Positions 10,113 to 18,713 of a stretch of 64,000 nucleotides of DNA are shown here, piece after piece (position 1 is the first letter of the stretch; each line of letters starts with the position of its first letter). The stretch spans positions 372,001 through 436,000 of the forward strand of contig CAWBME010000007.1 of NCBI GenBank assembly GCA_963789825.1, written 5' to 3'. A program made the translations under genes and the position numbers. The DNA comes from PFL42 sp963789825. GTDB lineage: Bacteria > Chloroflexota > Anaerolineae > Anaerolineales > E44-bin32. The notes beneath the pieces were generated by a model, which saw only the letters and a list, made by a program, of their open reading frames with translations, was not told the origin of the DNA and searched no databases.

Positions 10113-10886
10113 CTACTTGAGGAAGTACAGCGTGTTGATGTAGGAGAAGACCTCTCCGGAGGCGGTGATGCCGACCTGAGCCAGCGGAGGCATCGACCCC
10201 TCGCCGGCGATCGGGCTTCCCTCCCAGCGGAAGAAGTACAGCCCACCCGACTTCTCGCCGCCGGAGGGCGTCAGGCCCGCCTGCATCGTCTCGAACTCCG
10301 GCAGCTCCCTCTCGATCAGTGCTTCGGCGATGGCCTTCAGCTCCGGCTCTGACAAAGCGTCCGGCCCAACAACCGGCGTGTAGGCGGCAGGCGACATCTC
10401 AACCACCTTGTCGGCCGCGACGGCGTAGTAATACTGCAGGCCGCGTTCGTCCTCGTAGAGCGCAGTGCGCAGTCGGCCGTCCGGGGAATTCGGCTGGAAG
10501 GTGATCTCTCGAAAGCCGATGACCCGCTCCGCATCTCCCAGGAAGGCGCGGATGCCCGCGATCTGATTCGCCTGATCGATCGTGGTCTCGACTCCGTCGG
10601 CGGAGCGGTAGCACAAGGTCGCCAGGCCGCCGCGCTCGGCCAGGCTGAGCTGTTCAAGCTCCTCGCGGCTCAGGCATTCCAGCGCTGGCGGCTCGCCCGG
10701 GGTGGCGCCGGCTGGAACTTGCGGAAGCAGAGTCCCCTGGGCCGGCGTGGGGACCACGTCCGTCGCCGGCGAGGCAACCCCCGAAGGTCCCGCGCCGGCC
10801 AATTGGCAGGCCACCAGCAGCGCGGCCATCCCGGCAATCACGGTACCCCGGCCGATCTCGCCTGCCGCGCTAGTGGTTGCTTTCAT
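10113..10886 (-). CDS. Predicted lipoprotein of unknown function
   Basis: 257 aa. The N-terminus has a hydrophobic stretch ending MAALLVACQLAG, a lipobox (L-V-A-C) that predicts lipid-anchored export, followed by a low-complexity Pro/Thr/Ala linker (residues about 33-65). The mature domain shows LYEDERGLQYYYAVAADKVV, SEPELKAIAEALIERELPEF and QVGITASGEVFSYINTLYFL. These vaguely resemble PepSY-like peptidase-inhibitor folds, but I do not assign a family. It ends with a strand that mentions no catalytic motif. Confidence 0.65.
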   Translation of the reverse strand: MKATTSAAGEIGRGTVIAGMAALLVACQLAGAGPSGVASPATDVVPTPAQGTLLPQVPAGATPGEPPALECLSREELEQLSLAERGGLATLCYRSADGVETTIDQANQIAGIRAFLGDAERVIGFREITFQPNSPDGRLRTALYEDERGLQYYYAVAADKVVEMSPAAYTPVVGPDALSEPELKAIAEALIERELPEFETMQAGLTPSGGEKSGGLYFFRWEGSPIAGEGSMPPLAQVGITASGEVFSYINTLYFLK

Positions 10887-11257
10887 GGTCTCCCTCCGAC
10901 AGGCGCAGCAAGATCAGGCTGCCGGCTGCAGCCGTCTGGCACCACGCTGACCGGCGGCAAATGCTACCACCCGATTCCCGGATCAGGCGCGTTGTGATGT
11001 CGATGGAGGCTGGGACGCCCGCGCGACGAGGCCAAGCGCGGACAATTCCGCTCGGCTCTGCCCCGAAGACCCTTGTCGGAAAACCGGTGACTTGGGAGGC
11101 GTGGTTTCTGGTCGGGGCGAGCATAGGCGAAGCTGCCTCCCGTCGGCGGTCATTTGAAGGCTGGGCGCCAGACGCCCATCGAGCGTGCCCCAACGCAGTG
11201 CCTCCGTCGGACGAAAGGGGAGCCGCTCCGAATGCGCGGCTGCCGAGGATTCGCCGG
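10887..11257. other. Intergenic region without recognisable gene
   Basis: All six frames give arginine/proline-rich translations with no family-like segments. The only notable item is a TAGCAT hexamer (minus strand) at 10961-10966, about 75 bases before the lipoprotein start, a weak -10 candidate without a clear -35. Confidence 0.4.
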
Positions 11258-11689
11258 TCAGGCAGGCCGCAATTGGATGAGCACCCGGTCCTGCGCGGCC
11301 TGTCCCAACTGGGTCGCGTCGGGCTCCCCGTCTGGCCCCATAGAGATCCCGAGGAACCGGGCATGCGAGGGCCGGGTGCGCAGGTGCAGGCGCAGCAGCT
11401 CCGCCACCTCCGGAAGGTCGTCGATCACCTGGGCCTGCACCGGGCGCGCCCTTCCCCGGTGACGAAGGGTTGCGCCTGGTCGACCGCGCAGGTTCCGCCA
11501 CCAGGTTCGCTCGCGGCGGCTGAGGATCAGGTAGCCATCCTCCCTGGCGAAGGCGTTGACGGGCACGCAGTAGGCCCGCCCACTGCTGCGCCCGGTGAAC
11601 TCGATCAGGGCGAAGTCCTGACCGAGCAGCCCATGCAATGGGGAGCGCAGGATTGCCACGACTACCGCATTGCCGAAGTTGCGTGCCAT
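11258..11689 (-). CDS. Deazaflavin (F420)-dependent nitroreductase family protein
   Basis: 143 aa. LIEFTGRSSGRAYCVPVNAF matches the T-x-T-G-R-K-S-G-x-x-R-x-x-P block of the DDN family (split beta-barrel, PF04075). It is followed by YLILSRRERTWWRNLRGRP, equivalent to the usual D-x-x-W-x-x-N-L-x-x-x-P segment. Members bind F420, FMN or related cofactors; the substrate cannot be told from sequence. A second member of the same family lies at 35478-36014. Confidence 0.8.
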   Translation of the reverse strand: MARNFGNAVVVAILRSPLHGLLGQDFALIEFTGRSSGRAYCVPVNAFAREDGYLILSRRERTWWRNLRGRPGATLRHRGRARPVQAQVIDDLPEVAELLRLHLRTRPSHARFLGISMGPDGEPDATQLGQAAQDRVLIQLRPA

Positions 11690-11731
11690 CGTTGCGGGCT
11701 CCCCGTGTTGATGCCTACGCTGGCCGTCGGT

Positions 11732-12194
11732 TCAGCGCCGGCCCGGCGACCTGGCGCCCTCGAGTTCCAGCTTGAGCGCCGCCAGGGATTGATTGATGTC
11801 ATGCAGGAACACCACCAGCGAGGCGATCAGGCTGGCCATGCAAGTCGCGAACAGCGCAGCCACCAACCAGGCAGAGCCAGTCGCCGCCAGTGCCGTGACG
11901 AACAGGACGATCACCAGCAGCGCGGCGCACAGGGCGCTGATTGCCGCCAGCGAGATCGAAAGGCGAATCAGGCGTGCACGCGACCACAGGATATCCAGCT
12001 GGCGCTCGATCCGCGCCCGCACTGCATCCTCCGCCGTCAGCAGCTCCCCCGACAGGATCCGGGCGCGGTCGATCGCCCGGCCCAGTCGATTGGTCATCGT
12101 CAGCAACAATAGCCCGATCCCCGAGATCAGGATCACCGGCCCGATCGCGGTCTGCAAGAACCGGGATCAGCGCCTCGACGCTGGAGACCAGCAT
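11732..12194 (-). CDS. DUF2721 membrane protein (frame broken near 12159)
   Basis: The conserved DUF2721 opening is split across frames. MLVSSVEALIPV is in the frame starting at 12194, and LQTAIGPVILISGIGLLLL, TMTNRLGRAIDRARIL continue in the next frame. Deleting one base of the aa doublet at 12159-12160 (tt on the coding strand) joins them, giving about 154 aa. Three further hydrophobic helices and the HDINQSLAALKLELE tail fit the family, whose function is unknown. Without the repair the protein would have to start from a TTG at 12157, inside the conserved block. Confidence 0.8.
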
Positions 12195-12291
12195 CCTTCC
12201 TCCGATCCTCTAGAGCCGTTGCCTTCGCCGCTGCCTGGCCCTCCCGGCGCAAGCCGGCGCCAGGGCGCAGGTCATTCGCTCAGGAGCGCCG

Positions 12292-12504
12292 TCAATCCGA
12301 CTCGAGGGTTACAGCCGGCGCGGTGAAGCCGTTCGAGCGATGCGTCGCATCGCAGAAGGGCTTGTCCTTCGAGCCTCCACAGCGGCAGAGGGAAACGGTC
12401 TCCTGGTCGACTCGCTTGAGCTCACCGGATTCGTCCTTCATCAACAACGGACCTGGCACAAGATAGGACCCGTTCAACCGTGCCTGGATCTTGAAATCGC
12501 CCAT
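12292..12504 (-). CDS. CDGSH iron-sulfur domain protein
   Basis: 70 aa, single CDGSH zinc-finger-like domain that binds a [2Fe-2S] cluster. Ligands are visible as C40, C42, C51 and H55 in the pattern C-x-C-x2-S-x3-P-x-C-D-x2-H (LCRCGGSKDKPFCDATH). Glycine of the name-giving CDGSH is alanine here, a common variation. The N-terminal half resembles the short companion segment found in bacterial single-domain proteins (GPLLMKDESGEL). Such proteins are redox or Fe-S transfer factors. Confidence 0.93.
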   Translation of the reverse strand: MGDFKIQARLNGSYLVPGPLLMKDESGELKRVDQETVSLCRCGGSKDKPFCDATHRSNGFTAPAVTLESD

Positions 12505-12686
12505 AGCATCGCTCCTGTCGCACCGGGCTTCGGGAGGGTTGCGTCGCAGCCCTCAGCGCATGTTGGCTTTGAGCATACGCCAGACCAGGCAAGGACTGCA
12601 AGCGAAGGGACGCCTGGGTCGGAGCGCCATCCTTCCTTGGGCAAGCGGTCGGGTGGATGCAGCCAGTCCGGTTGCGAAGTGGGCTG

Positions 12687-13184
12687 CTACTCATCCGGCG
12701 GAACGGTGAGCCACTCGGGGCAACGGAAGCGTGCCCTGCGTTCCTCTTCCGCCCCTTCCTGGCCAAGGTCGAGCAACCACACCCCTTCCTGCAACGTGGC
12801 CAGCCTGTAGGCAAGGCGCTAGCTCCACACCAACTCGTGCCGCATCTGTCCCAGGGTGGACCAAGGCCGGATCGTCCATCCGCACCCGGTAGCGCACGGC
12901 CTGAGACGTTCCGGCCGCGCGCTCGCTCGATGGAACTACGCCGCGCCCCATCAGGCGGACTTCGACCTGGCCGCACCCCGGCTGGCGCGGGTCACATCGC
13001 AGATGGCGGTCCCGTCGATCCCGATGCAGGTCTGATCGTGGGCGACGAGCTGCCGGATGCCCACAGGCGGCGACTGGTTCGCTCCCACGCCGGGAATGCA
13101 CCCGTGCCCGAGCCAGATCGCGGCTGCCAGCAATCCTGCGGCCACGAGCAGACGAGACGGATTCTCGCGGCGCCAGGTTGCCAT
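12687..13184 (-). CDS. Predicted lipoprotein hidden by two or more frame breaks
   Basis: No single frame is open here, but three consecutive pieces form one plausible protein. The start (13184) gives a signal peptide LLVAAGLLAAAIWLGHGC (lipobox L-G-H-G-C), then IRQLVAHDQTCIGIDGTAICDVT. The middle, in another frame, reads GCGQVEVRLMGRGVV and AVRYRVRMDDPALVHPGTDA. The end, in the first frame again, reads AYRLATLQEGVWLLDLGQEG and FRCPEWLTVPPDE before a TAG at 12687. Breaks lie around 12975-13000 and 12818-12826. No known family recognised; the codon-consistent, non-repetitive pieces are the evidence that it is real. Confidence 0.55.
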
Positions 13185-13244
13185 GCCGGCGCAGCCGCCC
13201 TGTGGCCGAGGTTTCCCTTCCAGGCCGACCGGAACGTCGGGCAC

Positions 13245-14378
13245 TCATCGCTGATCCTGGTTGCTCCCTTGCAGCCAATGTTCAATCTGGCGTGCCAGGT
13301 CGGGCGTAACTCCCGGGAGGCTCTGCAGACCGCGCAAGCCCAGCGTCTGATGCACCAGGCCGATGTCCTGCGGCAGGTCCTCCACGGCCCAGGCTGCCTT
13401 GCGCTGCGCCCAGACCTCCGAGGCCGGGGCGGCCCCCAGCTCGAGGGCGTAGGCCTGGTTGGCAAGCCACTCCACCAGGCGTCGGTTCCGCTGGTGCTTG
13501 TCCCCCGGGATGATCGGCCGGGGGATGCGGTCGGCAAGGCCGTGGCGCTCGCACAGACGGCGCACCTCTCTGCCAAGCGCCAGCGTGCTCCCGCCCACCG
13601 GCGCGTAACTGCCCGGAGGGTAGAGCGAGCGGTAGAGTTCGACCAAGTGGGGGTGGCTGCGCTGCAAGTCCTCGAGGAAGAAGTCCCGCTGAGCATCGGC
13701 GAGGGTCAAGCTGCCAGCCAGCACGAAGCGGCCGCCGTGATCCGCAGTCCAACGTACGATCGCCTCCAGGTTCGCCGTATCGTCGCTGATCCCCGGCAGC
13801 AGCGGCATGGCGCAGGTGCCGGTGAGAATTCCCTGACGTGCGATCTGCTCCATCGCCTTGAAGCGGAGCTCCGCACGAGGCGCCAACCGCTCGAAGGCTC
13901 GCACCGCTGGCTCGGCGGCAGAGCCCGGCGCGGCGATCACGCTGAAGGCAACGACGCTCGGCGCCTTGGCCTGGATCGACTGCAGCACATCCAGATCGCG
14001 CAGCACCAGCGGCGAGCGCTCCAGCACGAACACGGGGAATCCCATGTCGCAGCACACTTCAAGCATCCTGCGCGAAAGCAGGAACTTGCGCTCTGCCGGC
14101 TGGTAGTCGCCGGTGAAGATCAGGTCGATGGGCTGGCGCTGTAGCGCCCGACGCAGACTCTCGGGGGCATTCAACTTGGGCTTGATGAGGTAGGCGAAAT
14201 CCTGCGGGCTGGCGTAGGGTGTGTACTTGCGCTCGCGGCAGTAGCAGAAGGAGCAGCCATGCTGGCAGCCAAGGTACGGATAGGCCGAATACCGCGTCCA
14301 GAACCAGTGGTCCGGACGCTTGCTCTTGTTGAGGATCGAGCGCGGGGTGTATGGGACAAACTCAGCGCGGCGGCTCAC
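13245..14378 (-). CDS. Radical SAM protein, Rv2578c/SPL-like family
   Basis: About 377 aa from the GTG at 14378; a longer start at 14426 adds only arginine-rich residues. The radical SAM cluster motif is C-x3-C-x2-C in YLGCQHGCSFCYCRERK, with Cys about residues 38, 42 and 45. FTGDYQPAERKFLLSRRMLE and VFVLERSPLVLRDLDVLQ match the family often annotated as spore photoproduct lyase-like or Rv2578c. The tail adds a helix-hairpin-helix-like region with LRGLQSLPGVTPDLARQIEH. The substrate is unknown; a DNA-repair role is only suggested by remote similarity. Confidence 0.85.
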   Translation of the reverse strand: MSRRAEFVPYTPRSILNKSKRPDHWFWTRYSAYPYLGCQHGCSFCYCRERKYTPYASPQDFAYLIKPKLNAPESLRRALQRQPIDLIFTGDYQPAERKFLLSRRMLEVCCDMGFPVFVLERSPLVLRDLDVLQSIQAKAPSVVAFSVIAAPGSAAEPAVRAFERLAPRAELRFKAMEQIARQGILTGTCAMPLLPGISDDTANLEAIVRWTADHGGRFVLAGSLTLADAQRDFFLEDLQRSHPHLVELYRSLYPPGSYAPVGGSTLALGREVRRLCERHGLADRIPRPIIPGDKHQRNRRLVEWLANQAYALELGAAPASEVWAQRKAAWAVEDLPQDIGLVHQTLGLRGLQSLPGVTPDLARQIEHWLQGSNQDQR

Positions 14379-14432
14379 GACGCGACTCCCCCGACGGCCG
14401 ACTTCCGCTCGGGCCGCTGCCCCCACGGCCGG

Positions 14433-15069
14433 TCAGGCCCGGGTCAGGACGAACATCAGGTTCAGGCTGATGTGCGGCCAGAGCGGGCCTCGAACGTACA
14501 GCGCATGGTTGGGACCGGCCTGGATTTCGCCGAACAGGTCCTGCCCCGTGAACCCCGCCGCATCGAAGGCGCGTCGCCATTCCCCCAGACCGAGCGTCGA
14601 GCAATGGGTGCGGTCGAAGACGTTCGTCAGTGCCGTATGCACTCGCCCAACCAGACTGTAGTTCAGCGGCACGGAACCGACCAGCACCCCATCGGGCTTC
14701 AAGGCTCAGCGCGAGCCGAGTGAGGACTGTGGCGGGGGAGGTCAGGTGTTCGAGCACATTGAAGGCAACGACAACATCGTAGCGAGCCTCGGGCAGGCTG
14801 ATGTGCTCGACGTCGCCGATGCGGATCCGCGTCCGCAGGTCAGCCTCCATATCGCGCGTGGCATGCTCCGACACTTCCAGGCCCTCGACATCGTAGTGGA
14901 AGCCGGCCACCTGCATCAGGTGGCCCTTGCCGCAGCCGATCTCGAGTAGGGCGCCGCTCGGGCGGCAAGCGAGGACGAGTTGCAGGCGTTTGTGGTTGCG
15001 CTGGGACGCAGCCTGGGTGCGAAACAGGATGGAGTTGAAGTAGGATCGGTCGTAAGCCTTTCGCCTCAT
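14433..15069 (-). CDS. Class I SAM-dependent methyltransferase (frame broken near 14703)
   Basis: The ATG at 15069 opens MRRKAYDRSYFNSILFRT. Motif I is ALLEIGCGKGHLMQVAG, then VEGLEVSEHATRDMEADL, and YDVVVAFNVLEHLTSP is the post-I/II acidic region of ubiquinone/menaquinone-type methyltransferases. The frame is lost after RLALSLE; the next frame continues LKPDGVLVGSVPLNYSLVGR and ends at 14433. Removing one c of the doublet at 14703-14704 gives a continuous 211-aa enzyme. RTHCSTLGLGEWRRAFDAAGF is typical of lipid or glycan methyltransferases. Substrate unknown. Confidence 0.8.
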
Positions 15070-15656
15070 GTGCGCCGCAGGCAGCCTCCCAGAGGGGTGA
15101 TGAACGTGGTCCCGCGCCTCCGCCCATTCCAGGGACGGCTTCGGGCGTCCACCAACTTCTGTCTGCGAGGAATCATACCGGAGGATCGCATTCGGCTCCA
15201 GCCGGGATTGCGATCGGCGGCGATGGCCGTCCAGCGAGCGGGTTCGCCGGCCGCGGGCATCGGCTTGGACCCATGCCCCCTGTCCCACAGGCAACCTCGG
15301 GCTTGGCGCGTGCTCCCGGCCTCGCATGCCTGCAGGCGTTGGCCCGCCACGTCCTTGGCTTGGCCATCGGCAACTCGGAGGAGTCCATGCGGGCGCTGCC
15401 CGGGGGCTCCCCCATCGGCGAGAAATGCCGCCGGTTGGCAGGGCTTCAAGATCATGCAGCGCGCTCCATCAGGACCAGCGATGCGGCGGCCCCGCCCACG
15501 CACCTCCTCCTTCGCGTCGGATGCCGAACAGGCTCGCCCAATGTCGGCCTTGCCCTCCTCAGCAATCACCACGCCAAGGCCTGCCGGGAGCTGCACGTCG
15601 AGCGGCGAACGCGGGGAGGCGCTTATAATTGCCACACCTCCGGCGTTGGCTTGTGA
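15070..15656. other. Divergent intergenic region with promoter-like hexamers
   Basis: Nearly 590 bases between a minus-strand methyltransferase and the plus-strand ppx gene; no frame shows a family-like protein. TATGAT (minus strand) at 15172-15177 lies about 100 bases before the methyltransferase. TATAAT (plus strand) at 15624-15629 lies 28 bases before the ppx start. Neither has a convincing TTGACA-like -35. Confidence 0.4.
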
Positions 15657-17156
15657 ATGTCCCAAAAGACCCTGGCCGTCATCGATATTGGCTCCAACAC
15701 CAGCCGGGTGACCGTGTTCGTCCGCACACATGACTGGCACTTCGAGGCCGTGGCGGACTCTCGGGCCGCGCTGCGTCTGCTGCGAGTGCTGTCGAAGAAC
15801 GGCCGCCTCGATGAGTCGGGCGTCCGCTCGTTGCTGGCGGCTCTGCGTGACTTCCAATCAGTGGCTCGCGGGGCCGGCGCCGAGACCACCGCCGCGCTGG
15901 CTACCTACACCGTGCGCAACTCCTCGATGGCCCAGGAGCTGACGCAGCGCATCGAGGCCGAAACCGGGCTGCAGGTCCAGATCATCGATGGCAAACGCGA
16001 AGCGGAACTCGGGTACCTGGGCGCCATCTACGGCATGGACATCGAGGACGGCGCTTTGATCGATCTGGGCGGCGGCAGCCTCGAGGTCACCTACTTCAAG
16101 CAGCGCAGCCTCAGTCGCTCCTGGAGCCTGCCGTTGGGCGCCCTGCTGGTCAATGATCAGTGGCTCCCCAGCGACCCACCCAAAGCGGCGGAGGTCGCCG
16201 CGCTGCAGGAGCACATCCGCACCACGCTGCGCGAGGCGCGCATTCGTTCGCTCAGACCGGGCGAGCGATTGGTCGCGACCGGCGGAACCGCCCGCAACCT
16301 GGCCAGGATGGACCGCAACGGCCGGCGCTATCCGATCACACAGCTCCACGGGTATGTCCTGCCCCGGCGGGCGCTCAAGGATCTCGCCCAGGAACTCACC
16401 GCACGCCCACGCTCCGAACTGAGTCGACGGCCGGGGCTCAACCCGGACCGAAGCGAATCGATCGGCGCTGGCAGCCTCGTGCTCCACACCGTGCTGCGCG
16501 CCCTGAAAGCGGGAGCGCTGGAGGTTTCCGGCCAGGGCTTGCGGGAAGGCTATGCCATCTCGACCGTCCTCAACCGGATTCCCCCGGCCCGCGCCGTTCG
16601 CAAGGTCGCCATCGAAGCCCTCGCCCGGCGCTTCAACACCTGGGACCATCGGGCAGCGCAACGGCGCTCAGCGCTGGTGGCGGCCTTGCAGGCCATCCTC
16701 GATCGAGAGTGCGGCCACGAGTTGCAGGAGATGCTGGTGCACGCCGCCTGGCTGCTCGATATCGGCAAGAGCATCGACTACGTGGACCGCTTCCAGCATG
16801 CAGCCGATGTGCTCGCAACCACCGATCTCGCCGGTTTCAACCACCGCCAGATCGCCGTCCTGGCCGGGGCGGTCCGGGCGGCCGACAAGCGCAAGTACGA
16901 TTGGCGGATCTACCGACCCCTGCTGACAGCCGAGGACGAGATCCCTCAACAGCGCGCAGGTCTGATCCTGGCTCTGGCCGATGAAGTCGAGAAGCGGCTG
17001 CCACCAGACTACGGCATTCCGGTCGTGTTCCATGATGTCGACACTAACCAGCTCGGGCTCGACCTTCCCGCGCCCCTGGGGGGCCGCCTCTCCGTGCTGG
17101 CCGAATTGTTCCCCAGAGTCTTTGGCTGGGAACTCCACTTCGAAAGGGCTGCGTGA
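15657..17156 (+). CDS. ppx: Ppx/GppA family phosphatase with C-terminal HD-type domain
   Basis: 499 aa, ATG start. The N-terminal ASKHA phosphatase domain shows LAVIDIGSNTSRVTVFV (phosphate-1 motif), YTVRNSSMAQELTQRIEAET, the catalytic-region KREAELGYLGAIYG, LIDLGGGSLEVTYF (phosphate-2) and VATGGTARNLARM (adenosine-type loop). Residues about 320-499 form the helical HD-like domain of long exopolyphosphatases (HELQEMLVHAAWLLDIGKSIDY, with HRQIAVLAGAVRA). Such enzymes hydrolyse polyphosphate or (p)ppGpp 5'-phosphate. It leads an operon with two thymidylate-kinase-like genes (3 bases to the next). Confidence 0.92.
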   Translation: MSQKTLAVIDIGSNTSRVTVFVRTHDWHFEAVADSRAALRLLRVLSKNGRLDESGVRSLLAALRDFQSVARGAGAETTAALATYTVRNSSMAQELTQRIEAETGLQVQIIDGKREAELGYLGAIYGMDIEDGALIDLGGGSLEVTYFKQRSLSRSWSLPLGALLVNDQWLPSDPPKAAEVAALQEHIRTTLREARIRSLRPGERLVATGGTARNLARMDRNGRRYPITQLHGYVLPRRALKDLAQELTARPRSELSRRPGLNPDRSESIGAGSLVLHTVLRALKAGALEVSGQGLREGYAISTVLNRIPPARAVRKVAIEALARRFNTWDHRAAQRRSALVAALQAILDRECGHELQEMLVHAAWLLDIGKSIDYVDRFQHAADVLATTDLAGFNHRQIAVLAGAVRAADKRKYDWRIYRPLLTAEDEIPQQRAGLILALADEVEKRLPPDYGIPVVFHDVDTNQLGLDLPAPLGGRLSVLAELFPRVFGWELHFERAA

Positions 17157-17159
17157 GCG

Positions 17160-17921
17160 ATGGGGAATCTCAAGGAGAGCACCTACCCTGGAAAGCTGTT
17201 CATTGTTGAAGGCATTGACGGGTCGGGCAAGAGCACACAGCTGGACCTGCTGCACAAGTGGCTGATGAGTGAGGGCTACCTGGTGGTGTTTACGGAGTGG
17301 AACTCGTCTCCGATCGTCAAGAGCACGACCCGGCGTGCGAAGCAGCGTCGGCTGCTCTCACCGATGTCCTTCAGCCTGATTCACGCCGCCGACTTCGCCA
17401 GCCGGCTGTACATGCAGGTCATCCCGGCCTTGCAGGCAGGCGCCATCGTGTTGGCCGACCGCTATGTCTACACTGCGTACGCCCGCGACAGCGTGCGCGG
17501 GGTGGAGCGCGCCTGGCTGCGCAGGCTGTACTCGTTTGCCATCCAGCCAACCGTCTCCTTCTACTTCGACGTCCCGCTGGATGAGGCCATCACCCGCATC
17601 CTTGAGGGCCGCCCTGCCCTCAAGTACTACGAGGCCGGGATGGACCTCCGGCTCAGTCGGAACCCGTATGAGTCGTTCCGCCTGTTCCAGGGCCTGATCA
17701 AGAATGAGTATGACCACCTGGCCGATGAGTACGGCCTGGTGCGGATCGACGCCACCAAGTCTCTCGTTTCCCAGCAGAAGCTGATGCGACAGATGGTGCG
17801 ACCGTACATCGCCGATGCAAGACGCCTGGAGGGGATCGGCATCCAGGAGGCGTTGAAAGAGCACCACCTTGCCGGGCGCTACCTCGGCGAGTCGGACTTG
17901 CTCAAGGAGGACATCCCATGA
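17160..17921 (+). CDS. Thymidylate-kinase-like P-loop kinase (first of a tandem pair)
   Basis: 253 aa. The P-loop at residues 18-26 is canonical (GIDGSGKST), and IVLADRYVYTAYARDSVRG is the D-R-Y/H motif that in dTMP kinase binds the nucleotide. Fold and order follow thymidylate kinase, but the protein is longer (253 versus about 205-215 aa), has a C-terminal extension after residue 210, and lacks the usual TMK LID signature. It starts 3 bases after ppx and overlaps the second paralogue by 4 bases. Because polyphosphate kinase 2 shares this P-loop fold, a polyphosphate-linked role is possible; that is inference from position only. A real dTMP kinase cannot be excluded. Confidence 0.75.
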   Translation: MGNLKESTYPGKLFIVEGIDGSGKSTQLDLLHKWLMSEGYLVVFTEWNSSPIVKSTTRRAKQRRLLSPMSFSLIHAADFASRLYMQVIPALQAGAIVLADRYVYTAYARDSVRGVERAWLRRLYSFAIQPTVSFYFDVPLDEAITRILEGRPALKYYEAGMDLRLSRNPYESFRLFQGLIKNEYDHLADEYGLVRIDATKSLVSQQKLMRQMVRPYIADARRLEGIGIQEALKEHHLAGRYLGESDLLKEDIP

Positions 17922-18676
17922 GCGCGCCAAAGTTCTACGGCATTCGTCCGCCCGGGATCGAGGCGGAGAGCCTGCCAGGACGACTGATCGTGCTCGAGGG
18001 AACGGACGGGGTTGGCCGCTCGACGCAGATCGCCTTGCTGCGGGAATGGCTGGAAGGACGCGGCTACGCCGTGATCCATACGGGCTTCAATCGCTCGGAG
18101 CTGGCGAGTCGCGGGATCCTGCGCGCCAAGCGGGGGAACACGCTGGATCCCCTCACGTTGAACCTGTTCTACGCCACCGACTTCTGGGATCGACTGGAGC
18201 GGCACATTCTCCCGGCCCTGCGGGCCGGCATGATCGCCCTGGTCGACCGCTACATTTTCACTTTGATCGCCCGGGCAGTCCTGCGCGGGGTGCCGCGCGA
18301 GTGGATTGAAGATGTGTACGGCATCGCGCTGATCCCTGACAAAGTCCTCTACCTGGATATGGAAGTTGATCAGCTGCTGCCACGGGTCATCGCCACCTAT
18401 GGGCTGGATTTCTGGGAATCCGGCCAGGACTACCTGCGCAATCCGGACCTGTTCAGCAACTACGTCGAGTATCAGGGGGCGATGTTGGCAGAGTACCGGC
18501 GCCTGGCGTCCACCTACGGGTTTGAGACGATCGACGCCGGCCGGCCCGTAGGCGAGGTGTTTGCTTCGCTGCAAGCGGGGATCGAAGACGTGCTGCAGGG
18601 TATGGGGGCGGAAGAGGACGCCAGTTCAGCTCGGGCTGCCACGGGCGAGGTCAGCGGGCCGACCGGCCCGGCGTGA
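17918..18676 (+). CDS. Second thymidylate-kinase-like protein with substituted P-loop lysine
   Basis: 252 aa, paralogue of the preceding gene; ATG overlaps its stop by 4 bases. The P-loop reads GTDGVGRST at residues 28-36, so the invariant lysine that contacts phosphates is arginine (R34). The D-R-Y motif is kept (IALVDRYIFTLIARAVLRG). The rest is co-linear with the first kinase: LYLDMEVDQLLPRVIATYG versus FYFDVPLDEAITRILEG. The C-terminus is disordered-looking (Ser/Ala/Gly/Pro). Loss of the lysine suggests reduced or altered catalysis and a regulatory or heterodimeric role with its neighbour. It converges on sixA, 37 bases downstream. Confidence 0.75.
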   Translation: MSAPKFYGIRPPGIEAESLPGRLIVLEGTDGVGRSTQIALLREWLEGRGYAVIHTGFNRSELASRGILRAKRGNTLDPLTLNLFYATDFWDRLERHILPALRAGMIALVDRYIFTLIARAVLRGVPREWIEDVYGIALIPDKVLYLDMEVDQLLPRVIATYGLDFWESGQDYLRNPDLFSNYVEYQGAMLAEYRRLASTYGFETIDAGRPVGEVFASLQAGIEDVLQGMGAEEDASSARAATGEVSGPTGPA

Positions 18677-18713
18677 CCCGCCTCGCTCGGACAACCCACT
18701 GCGGGACGGCGAC

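Noticed and set aside
10877..12112. 411-codon + strand ORF
   Set aside because: Antisense to the DDN-like and DUF2721 genes; composition is that of a shadow frame.
12657..14144. 495-codon + strand ORF
   Set aside because: It lies antisense to the radical SAM gene, whose C-x3-C-x2-C motif and family blocks are clear; the ORF itself is repetitive and Arg/His/Gln-rich.
15066..15857. 263-codon minus-strand ORF between the methyltransferase and ppx
   Set aside because: Its last part is antisense to ppx and the rest lacks any family-like block; too weak to call a gene.
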